A stretch of DNA of 10,253 nucleotides. It comes from Microcaldota archaeon. Its GTDB lineage: Archaea; Micrarchaeota; Micrarchaeia; Micrarchaeales; Micrarchaeaceae. The position numbers and the translations under genes are program-made. The notes below the pieces were generated by a model that had not been told where the DNA came from, made no database searches, and saw only the letters and a list, made by a program, of their open reading frames with translations. The stretch spans positions 1-10,253 of the forward strand of contig JAJYEJ010000031.1 of assembly GCA_021785805.1 (NCBI GenBank), in the 5' to 3' direction. Positions 1 through 4,987 of this stretch are shown piece by piece; positions within the stretch are counted from its first letter, which is position 1, and every line of letters starts with the position of its first letter.

Positions 1-36
1 TGTTAAACCTTGCTAAGCGGGAGCCACATGGGAAAG

Positions 37-44
37 TATTTATC
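37..44 (+). promoter_or_regulatory. TATA-like promoter box for the sulfatase-like gene
   Basis: The A/T-rich octamer TATTTATC is centred about 27 bases before the ATG at 68. That is the archaeal TATA-to-start-site distance, so the transcript probably begins at or next to the start codon. There is no Shine-Dalgarno-like motif just before the ATG, which agrees with leaderless translation. The 36 bases before the box hold nothing I recognise. Confidence 0.55.
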
Positions 45-67
45 TTAGAAAGCCGTATAACGCACAT

Positions 68-1495
68 ATGCGGAATGCGAAGAACATAGTGGTATTCCTT
101 CTCGACACGGCAAGAGGCTCTGATGTGTACGGCAACCCGGAGCTCGGGCACATACGGAGAATGGCGAGGCATGGAACCACTTATGTGAACGCCATATCCC
201 CAGGCACATGGACTGCGCCTGCGCATGCCTCGCTGTTCATGAACGACAAAGTGTCCAGCATAAGCAACGTATACCAGGACTTCTTCGACAACGGCACTTA
301 CAAGATTGACCCGTGGATGGTCAAGACGAAGTTCCTCGATGACGGGTCAAGGACAATCGCCAGCAAGTTGTCCGGGTACGGTTACAGGTCAGTACTCTTT
401 TCGAACAACCCTTTCCTTACTAGTTTCACAAACCTTGCGCAGGGATTCGACAGGGTCTATGACCTATGGATGCATTCCAACGTCAAGTACAACAGGAGCC
501 TGGTGAAGAAGCTCGGGTTCATAATAAACGGTGGAGCCAGCGCGAAAGCGAAGATGTATAGACTTAGCTATGCCATGACGCTTCCGCTCCCGAAATCGGC
601 ATTGGATTGGCTCTATCTTAAGCTAAGGCTTAAGCTGGATAGGGGCGTGGCCAAGGCTGACGGCACGCACCGGCTCGATAGGGGGGCCGTAGACACGGAA
701 CGGGCGTTGGCAGGCTACCTCTCGAAAGACTATGATTACAGGCCGCACTTCATGTTCCTCAACATGATAGAGGCCCATGAGAACTATCCGGTAGGGAGGA
801 GCGGCGAGATGGTGCAGGATAAGTGGCTATATCTTGGCGGCGTGCTGGATCTGGATGATGATACCGTGAAGAAGCTGCACAGGGGCTACATGAAGAGACT
901 TGCCTACCTGGATAAAAAAATAGGGGCGATGATGGAGACCCTGAAGGTCAACGGGATACTGGACAACGCAACTGTGGTGGTGACTTCGGACCACGGCCAG
1001 CTTTTCGGAGAGCACGGATTGCTTTACCATGCAGTATTCCCATACCATAACCTGGCAAGCGTGCCGCTCATCGCGGCAAATTATGAAGATGGAAAGATCA
1101 TTGCGCACGATGACCGTGTGGAGCGCCCGGTATCTACGCTCGCCCTGCATGACGGTATAATGAACCTGGCGTCCGGAAGGGAAAGTTACCTGAACGGCAA
1201 CCTCAGGAAGGACAGGTATGTGACATGCGAGCACGGAGGCATAAGCGAGGGCTGGGACGAACAGCTGCTCAGGCTCCTGAAGAAAAGATCGGACTACGCA
1301 AAGCAGATATACGAGGCGAAGAGAAAGCTGAACGTGAGGGCCACAGCCGTCTACCACGATGGCATGAAGCTGATCCATTACTTCGGAAAGAGGAAGGATG
1401 AGCTTTATGACATGTCTTCAGACCCTCTGGAAGAGGATAGCATAATAGACAAGAGAAGGGACCTTGCCAATGACCTCGTTCGCCATATCTGCTGA
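68..1495 (+). CDS. Sulfatase / alkaline-phosphatase superfamily hydrolase with a Thr nucleophile position
   Basis: This 475-residue protein has the sulfatase-family core. The N-terminal strand ends in LLDTAR (D13, R16), a metal-ligand site. A TAPAH segment (49-53) occupies the place of the sulfatase C/S-x-P-S/A-x signature. An ExH (E235, H237) sits in a segment that usually holds active-site His. SDHG (D308, H309) followed by GEHG (H316) matches the second metal site. Thr49 replaces the Cys or Ser that becomes formylglycine, so classical sulfate-ester hydrolysis is doubtful. Thr nucleophiles are known in related phosphodiesterases and phosphoethanolamine transferases. No signal peptide or membrane helix is visible, so the protein should be cytosolic. 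Many archaeal homologues sit near surface-glycan genes, but none is visible here. The superfamily call is firm; the substrate is unknown. Confidence 0.85.
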   Translation: MRNAKNIVVFLLDTARGSDVYGNPELGHIRRMARHGTTYVNAISPGTWTAPAHASLFMNDKVSSISNVYQDFFDNGTYKIDPWMVKTKFLDDGSRTIASKLSGYGYRSVLFSNNPFLTSFTNLAQGFDRVYDLWMHSNVKYNRSLVKKLGFIINGGASAKAKMYRLSYAMTLPLPKSALDWLYLKLRLKLDRGVAKADGTHRLDRGAVDTERALAGYLSKDYDYRPHFMFLNMIEAHENYPVGRSGEMVQDKWLYLGGVLDLDDDTVKKLHRGYMKRLAYLDKKIGAMMETLKVNGILDNATVVVTSDHGQLFGEHGLLYHAVFPYHNLASVPLIAANYEDGKIIAHDDRVERPVSTLALHDGIMNLASGRESYLNGNLRKDRYVTCEHGGISEGWDEQLLRLLKKRSDYAKQIYEAKRKLNVRATAVYHDGMKLIHYFGKRKDELYDMSSDPLEEDSIIDKRRDLANDLVRHIC

Positions 1496-1510
1496 CCGAC
1501 TTTCGGTCAG
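1492..1510. terminator. Perfect inverted repeat spanning two convergent stop codons; possible bidirectional terminator
   Basis: CTGACCGA, a CTT loop, then TCGGTCAG form a perfect 8-bp stem. The TGA stop of the sulfatase-like gene (1493-1495, plus) and the TGA stop of the DUF929-type gene (1507-1509, minus) occupy mirror positions in the two arms, so either transcript would end in the same hairpin. No T-run follows on either side. Archaeal termination usually relies on T-runs, so an RNA 3'-end stabilising role is equally possible. Confidence 0.4.
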
Positions 1511-2313
1511 TTCTGCAATGCAGTCACATATGGCTGATCGCAGACGCTGGATGGAGTGTTGTTGTCCATCGAGCATATCGCAGCCGTGAACTGGTTAGCC
1601 CCTCCTATTATGGCCTGGCTCTGCACGGTGCTACCGTTGCCCATCAGGCTTATCACCTGTTGCCAGTCCTTGCCGGTCAAGACGCCGCCAGGGGAGTATA
1701 TCGCCCCGACTTGGACATTCCTGTTCCCGAAATCTATGAACGGGATAGGTTGTCCTTGGGCCGTGTCGTATTTGTTTGCCAGGGATATCTCGGTCTGGTT
1801 TGGCTGCTGCAAGGGTTGTTTTGTGTTCGTCAATGTCTCGACGCCGACGAAGCTTATGTAGTTGCTCGAGTATGTGGCGTTATAGAACGTGAAAGTGACC
1901 GTATTCGGGAATACATCACTTGGATCGGACGTCATGTACCTGAGGTTCGAGAATGTGCCGAACCGCATCAGCGCTATGATGAGTGACCACCGCGTCGCCG
2001 CACAGTATGGGCAATAATCCGCGCCTATATATAGGATTCCGGGCTTGCCGTTGAATTTCAATAACGGGCTCCCTATCACGCTGGCCGGAACGTCCTGCGT
2101 CGCTATGCCGGCCTTGACCTGATTTGCAAGAGTATTGTTTTCAGCTATGCTTGCCATCTGCGCTATTTGGGTGGAGTTGACAGGCTGGTTATCCTGCGCC
2201 GGGGTAAGGTCCATTGTGCTGAATGCCACGAGAACGAGCACCACAACGATTATCACTCCTATCGCTACATAGAGCTTTGTATTATTTGATCCCTTCTTCT
2301 TTCCGTCAGCCAT
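1507..2313 (-). CDS. Membrane-anchored thioredoxin-like protein (DUF929 type)
   Basis: This 268-residue protein starts with a basic segment and one membrane helix (about 14-32), then a Thr/Asn/Gln-rich linker, which puts the main domain outside the cell. The domain has a strand ending in GADYCPYC (C101, C104), a thioredoxin-type redox pair. A QPIPFIDFGN segment (188-197) could hold the cis-Pro. A second cysteine pair (C247, C258) lies near the C-terminus in the AAIC...SVC arrangement I associate with DUF929. It is plausibly an extracytoplasmic disulfide oxidoreductase; the reaction is inferred from CxxC alone. Several N-x-S/T sequons in the outer part would suit surface glycosylation. It lies 4 bases downstream of the PAP2 gene on the same strand, so the two are almost certainly co-transcribed. 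Confidence 0.8.
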   Translation of the reverse strand: MADGKKKGSNNTKLYVAIGVIIVVVLVLVAFSTMDLTPAQDNQPVNSTQIAQMASIAENNTLANQVKAGIATQDVPASVIGSPLLKFNGKPGILYIGADYCPYCAATRWSLIIALMRFGTFSNLRYMTSDPSDVFPNTVTFTFYNATYSSNYISFVGVETLTNTKQPLQQPNQTEISLANKYDTAQGQPIPFIDFGNRNVQVGAIYSPGGVLTGKDWQQVISLMGNGSTVQSQAIIGGANQFTAAICSMDNNTPSSVCDQPYVTALQN

Positions 2314-2317
2314 GATA

Positions 2318-2920
2318 TCACGAAGATTCTTGCAAAGCCAGAGGAGGGAGCACCTTCCTTACGATGGCGTTTGCCACGCCATTTATTCTGTCCTCAAACC
2401 TATAAATAACATACGCTACTGCTAGGCTTATCACTATCCCGGCGAAGACGTCTGTCAGGTAGTGCGCACCGAGGTATACCCTGCCGAATAGCACGGCGAT
2501 GAGCCACACGATATACGCTATCCTCAGGTACTTGTACCTCTTGACGAAGAATACCAGTCCGGTAAGCACGGTTGCATGATCGCTCGGGAATGAGTAGCCT
2601 CCTTCGCAACCTACGGAGTTTATCCATGAAAGTTCCTGGAGGGAACATGGCCTCGGCTCCTGGAATATGTGTTTCAGGATGTCTCCGACTATGAAAAGAG
2701 CGACCGCCGCGACAATGAATGAATACGCATTCTTGTCTTTCTTCCTGAAGTACAGATACAGAGCCACTGCCGGAATGACGACGTAGAAGCTTTCCGCCAA
2801 AGGCGACATTATGGAGTTCAGGAGAGGGCTGGCGACGACCTTCATCGCCTGGAATGCCCATATGTTTATCCCGATCTGGCTCCCGTTTATCAATTGCGAC
2901 AAGAGCAACAGGTATTGCAT
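2318..2920 (-). CDS. PAP2-family membrane phosphatase, possibly a polyprenyl-diphosphate phosphatase
   Basis: All three PAP2 motifs are present (numbered from the ATG at 2920): KHIFQEPRP (K83, R90, P91), PSDH (112-115) and RVYLGAHYLTD (R147, H153, D157), with several hydrophobic helices around them. The enzyme should remove phosphate from a lipid phosphate or diphosphate at the membrane surface; in archaea, recycling a glycan-carrier polyprenyl diphosphate is a likely job, but this is inference. An in-frame ATG at 2944 would add 8 residues. I prefer 2920 because GGTGG lies 4 bases before it and because the TATA-like box at 2956-2963 predicts a start site near 2934, downstream of 2944. It leads an operon with the thioredoxin-like gene. 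Two cysteines (C92 and C105) flank the loop between the first two motifs, a possible disulfide for its partner. Confidence 0.88.
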   Translation of the reverse strand: MQYLLLLSQLINGSQIGINIWAFQAMKVVASPLLNSIMSPLAESFYVVIPAVALYLYFRKKDKNAYSFIVAAVALFIVGDILKHIFQEPRPCSLQELSWINSVGCEGGYSFPSDHATVLTGLVFFVKRYKYLRIAYIVWLIAVLFGRVYLGAHYLTDVFAGIVISLAVAYVIYRFEDRINGVANAIVRKVLPPLALQESS

Positions 2921-2955
2921 CGTTCCACCGGAATACCTTACCATTTGAAACGAAT

Positions 2956-2963
2956 GTATTTAA
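2956..2963. promoter_or_regulatory. Shared TATA-like box for the divergent PAP2 operon and tRNA-Trp
   Basis: GTATTTAA read on the plus strand lies about 35 bases before the mature tRNA 5' end, leaving room for a short 5' leader. Its complement TTAAATAC lies about 40 bases before the preferred PAP2 start at 2920, giving a predicted leader near 14 bases. No second comparable box is seen in the short space between the two genes (2921-2994). One element may therefore recruit TBP for both directions. Confidence 0.45.
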
Positions 2964-2994
2964 TAGCTTAACGAGCGCAACTCTACTGCGCATC

Positions 2995-3139
2995 GGGGTT
3001 GTAGCGTAACCTGGCAGCGCAGCTGGCTCCAGATGTTTATAATTGAATGAGCCCAACGGCGATGATGAGGATCTGGAATTTCGATTAAGTTATAATATGA
3101 AGAAACCAGCTGGTCCGGGTTCAAATCCCGGCAACCCCA
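2995..3139 (+). tRNA. trnW: tRNA-Trp (anticodon CCA) with a 72-nt intron
   Basis: Exon 1 is 2995-3032 and exon 2 is 3105-3139, 73 nt when joined. Acceptor GGGGTTG (2995-3001) pairs fully with CAACCCC (3132-3138); A3139 is the discriminator and CCA is not encoded. The D stem GCGT (3004-3007) pairs with GCGC (3017-3020), with G18G19 at 3013-3014. The anticodon stem GCTGG (3022-3026) pairs with CCAGC (3106-3110) around loop C-T-CCA-G-A, giving anticodon CCA at 3029-3031. The T arm CCGGG-TTCAAAT-CCCGG is perfect. The intron lies between positions 37 and 38, the usual archaeal place. A bulge-helix-bulge can be drawn with 3-nt bulges (A-G|A and A-A|A) and a 4-bp helix containing one C-A mismatch. 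The archaeal splicing endonuclease would process it. Confidence 0.93.
3033..3104 (+). ncRNA. tRNA-Trp intron with a candidate box C/D 2'-O-methylation guide
   Basis: The intron contains an exact box C, ATGATGA (3062-3068). After the 12-nt spacing typical of archaeal C/D RNAs comes TCGA (3081-3084), a degenerate D' box (consensus CTGA). The spacer holds ATCTGGA (3071-3077), the exact complement of TCCAGAT at 3028-3034 across the anticodon and 5' splice site. The fifth base upstream of TCGA is G3076, which pairs with C34, the wobble base. TGAATGA (3044-3050) could be a poor C' box; no clear D box precedes box C. The intron ends (3033-3042 and 3090-3098) pair in 9 bp with one bulged T. Box C/D guides in euryarchaeal pre-tRNA-Trp introns are established; function here is inferred from the sequence match. 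Confidence 0.65.
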
Positions 3140-3222
3140 AACTCCAAAGTACTAAGCACCAGATTCACCGATAATCTCATTGAGCGTTTGCACAAGCGAA
3201 CGGGACTGCAAAATTCAAAGAC

Positions 3223-3230
3223 TTTATAAA
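3223..3230 (+). promoter_or_regulatory. TATA-like promoter box for the small membrane protein gene
   Basis: TTTATAAA is a near-consensus archaeal TATA box centred about 25 bases before the TTG at 3251, so transcription should begin almost exactly at that codon. The stretch from 3140 to 3222, between the tRNA and this box, holds no gene. It contains only a weak 6-bp hairpin (CGTTTG...CGAACG, near 3185-3202). Confidence 0.55.
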
Positions 3231-3250
3231 TTAAAAGCCCTGGTGGGCGT

Positions 3251-3544
3251 TTGATTAAAGTTCAGAAATGTACCAAGTGCGGCGAAGATGATGCTGATGT
3301 TGCTGCGGAATTTAATAAGGAGCCAATGGTGGTGGGTGTTGTCCTTGTGCTGTGGGCGTTTGCATTCCTTGAGGTGTTTGCGAGTATAAAGACTGGGATA
3401 AACTGGGGCTTCCCTATAGCAATAATGGTAACCCTGATAGTCGCTGCGGCGAAGGTAGTGGAGTATTTAACACGCCCTGCGCAAACCGCCCATATGGCTT
3501 CAAAAACGCATACCTGGTATGATCGGTTGCCTTCGGATAGCTAG
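3251..3544 (+). CDS. Small two-helix membrane protein with an N-terminal CxxC, unknown function
   Basis: I do not recognise this 97-residue protein. It opens with a CTKC motif (C7, C10), a half zinc knuckle that could complete a metal site only by pairing with another subunit. A short acidic stretch follows, then two hydrophobic helices (about 27-46 and 50-69) and a polar C-terminal tail. The start at TTG is chosen because GGTGGG lies 4-9 bases before it and a strong TATA-like box is correctly spaced. An internal ATG at 3326, preceded by AAGGAG, is an alternative that would drop the CxxC and leave 72 residues. Its stop codon shares the bases CTAG with the stop of the convergent Nudix gene. 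It lies in the A+T-richer part of the window. Confidence 0.6.
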   Translation: MIKVQKCTKCGEDDADVAAEFNKEPMVVGVVLVLWAFAFLEVFASIKTGINWGFPIAIMVTLIVAAAKVVEYLTRPAQTAHMASKTHTWYDRLPSDS

Positions 3545-3993
3545 TCGTGTCTCTTTCTTAGTTTGGACTTTGCGATATTTCGCCAGTTAAGTATGTCCTT
3601 TTTAGAATCGAACATACCCTTTGGCAGTTTCTTGAAGCTGAACCAACCATAGCTGTCAGATTCATAATTTAGGATTATTTTAGAGCTTTCTCTGATTGTC
3701 GTAGCGTACACGAAGTGTATCGCATGCAGGTGCGGAAGAAGATTCGGTGCTTCTTTTATGTCTATTAGAGTAAGGTCCTTGGGATTAATATTTAATCCTG
3801 TTTCTTCATTGGCCTCCCTTATGCACGCCTGCTTGGAATCTTCACCAAATTCGATCTTCCCGCCGACATTGCTCCACTCGGCGCCCCATCTCTTTCTTTT
3901 CGCAGCGTTGAGCCTTGTTAGCATTATCTTCGAGAAGTCCTTATTAAAGATACAGACAAAGACCCCGAGTCCGAATGTTTTTCTTTCTCTCAT
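3541..3993 (-). CDS. Nudix hydrolase
   Basis: The 150-residue protein contains a complete Nudix box, G-x5-E-x7-RE-x2-EE-x-G-L: G45, E51, R59, E60, E63, E64, G66 and L67. The glutamates bind divalent metal. The family cleaves nucleoside diphosphates linked to another group. The W-x2-E-W-SN-GGK lead-in resembles house-cleaning NTPases of the MutT type, but the substrate cannot be told. The ATG at 3993 is chosen because AATATAAAAA (4011-4020, minus) is spaced for a leaderless start there and the family fold begins at about this point. The frame stays open 59 codons further upstream, with one more ATG at 4089 that has no promoter-like element. Base composition is clearly A+T-richer than its neighbours (69 G/C of 180 bases counted at 3541-3720), a possible sign of transfer. 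Confidence 0.88.
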   Translation of the reverse strand: MRERKTFGLGVFVCIFNKDFSKIMLTRLNAAKRKRWGAEWSNVGGKIEFGEDSKQACIREANEETGLNINPKDLTLIDIKEAPNLLPHLHAIHFVYATTIRESSKIILNYESDSYGWFSFKKLPKGMFDSKKDILNWRNIAKSKLRKRHD

Positions 3994-4010
3994 TTCGATC
4001 TGCCGTAGGC

Positions 4011-4020
4011 TTTTTATATT
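4011..4020 (-). promoter_or_regulatory. TATA-like promoter box for the Nudix gene
   Basis: On the minus strand AATATAAAAA is centred about 22 bases before the ATG at 3993, suggesting a leaderless transcript. The rest of the gap, up to about 4277, holds no gene I can support. It has an open minus-strand frame continuing from the Nudix gene to a TGA at 4171-4173, and two GATGCAT copies about 20 bases apart (near 4091 and 4107). Confidence 0.45.
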
Positions 4021-4277
4021 CCAATAAGAACGCTTTATTATTAACCTTTGCTGCAGCCCTATATGTTTGCTCGAAGATATAGTTCTCATAGATGCATGCT
4101 CAACCGATGCATCCTCCCGATCCGCTCTGTCCTCATCTCTTTTGCCGTATTTGGCGACAGTTTTCCAGAATCAGTACCGGATGCGTGTAACGTTGATAAA
4201 CCCTGTTTTTACAACACCGCTACGCCAAGATAAGGTGCAATCGACTTTGACAGGTGCATGCCAAAGGATTTACGAAA

Positions 4278-4287
4278 GTTTATTAAC
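4278..4287 (+). promoter_or_regulatory. TATA-like promoter box for the LURP-one/DUF6159 operon
   Basis: GTTTATTAAC is centred about 26 bases before the ATG at 4308, so transcription should begin at or beside the start codon. No ribosome-binding motif lies just upstream, in agreement with a leaderless first gene. The second gene of the operon does have such a motif. Confidence 0.55.
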
Positions 4288-4307
4288 TTTATTGGGGATA
4301 ATCCATC

Positions 4308-4979
4308 ATGGCGGGTCAAAAAGCTCCGTACATAGCCGCTGATATGTACTCGGTGTCGAAGCAGTTCGGAAGGGTCACTATGGGGAATCCTCCACTAGTT
4401 TTCAAGGACTCGTCCGGAAACGTGGTGCTCACTGCGAAGGCCAACTGGACCAGCAGAGGGGCATTGCTCGTTGACCAGCAGGGCAAGGAGATAGGCACTA
4501 TAAAGAAGAAGGGCATATCCATTACCAGCAAGGCGACATACCAGTTTTTAGACGGCAGCAACAATCAGATAGGACAGGTCACTATAAGGACCGGCATGTT
4601 TGGCATGAGTGAGAACATATCGCTGCAGGACCCGACTGGCAATCCGGTCGCCGCAGCAACAGGGAACTTCGCTGGATTCAATTATGAGATAACAGATGTC
4701 GATGGAAAGAAGACCCTCGCTAAGATATACAGGAGTGGAAGCCAAAATCAGCAGGGAGGCGGACTTAAGGGGTTGCTTACTAGCGTGGCTGGCGCCGCGA
4801 TGAGCAGCATGATGGGCGCATACACCATAGAGATAGTGGATAAGACCATAAACGACATGTCCAGGCTGTTCATACTGGAGCTCGTAGTGGTGCTTGATGA
4901 GATGTACAGGCAGAACACCGGAGGCGGTTTCAACGTCGGAGGCGCAGGAATTGGCGGTGGCCCGGCGATAAAACTTTAG
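4308..4979 (+). CDS. LURP-one-related (tubby-fold) protein
   Basis: The 223-residue protein resembles the LURP-one/YxjI family, a 12-strand tubby-like barrel also related to phospholipid scramblases. It begins with YSVSKQFG (14-21) and then runs as repeated short strands with turns such as KDSSGN, DQQGKEIG and DVDGKK. It ends with a hydrophobic helix (about 186-201), ILELVVVLDEMYRQ, which is the buried C-terminal helix of this fold. A Gly/Gln-rich loop and an Ala/Met-rich patch (148-170) are inserted before the last strands, and a glycine-rich tail (205-219) follows the helix. Family function is poorly defined; binding to membranes or lipids is inferred from the fold. Only 8 bases separate it from the next gene, a membrane protein, so the two products may act together. 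Confidence 0.75.
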   Translation: MAGQKAPYIAADMYSVSKQFGRVTMGNPPLVFKDSSGNVVLTAKANWTSRGALLVDQQGKEIGTIKKKGISITSKATYQFLDGSNNQIGQVTIRTGMFGMSENISLQDPTGNPVAAATGNFAGFNYEITDVDGKKTLAKIYRSGSQNQQGGGLKGLLTSVAGAAMSSMMGAYTIEIVDKTINDMSRLFILELVVVLDEMYRQNTGGGFNVGGAGIGGGPAIKL

Positions 4980-4987
4980 GTGGATAA

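Noticed and set aside
827..1378. 183-codon minus-strand frame inside the sulfatase-like gene
   Set aside because: It lies wholly antisense to a gene with strong family motifs, has no promoter, and its translation resembles no protein.
2400..3056. 218-codon minus-strand frame over the PAP2 gene and tRNA-Trp
   Set aside because: It overlaps all PAP2 motifs in another frame and would read through the tRNA; it is a shadow frame.
3115..3139. tRNA 3' end as an attachment site for an integrated element
   Set aside because: No second copy of the T-arm/acceptor sequence and no integrase gene were seen within the window, so no element can be bounded.
4089..4110. Repeated GATGCAT near 4091 and 4107 as an operator
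   Set aside because: Two 7-base copies about 20 bases apart, not placed next to a promoter, are too short to support a regulatory call.
4067..4342. 91-codon plus-strand frame in the gap before the LURP-one gene
   Set aside because: It has no promoter or ribosome-binding site, overlaps the well-supported start at 4308, and has unremarkable composition.
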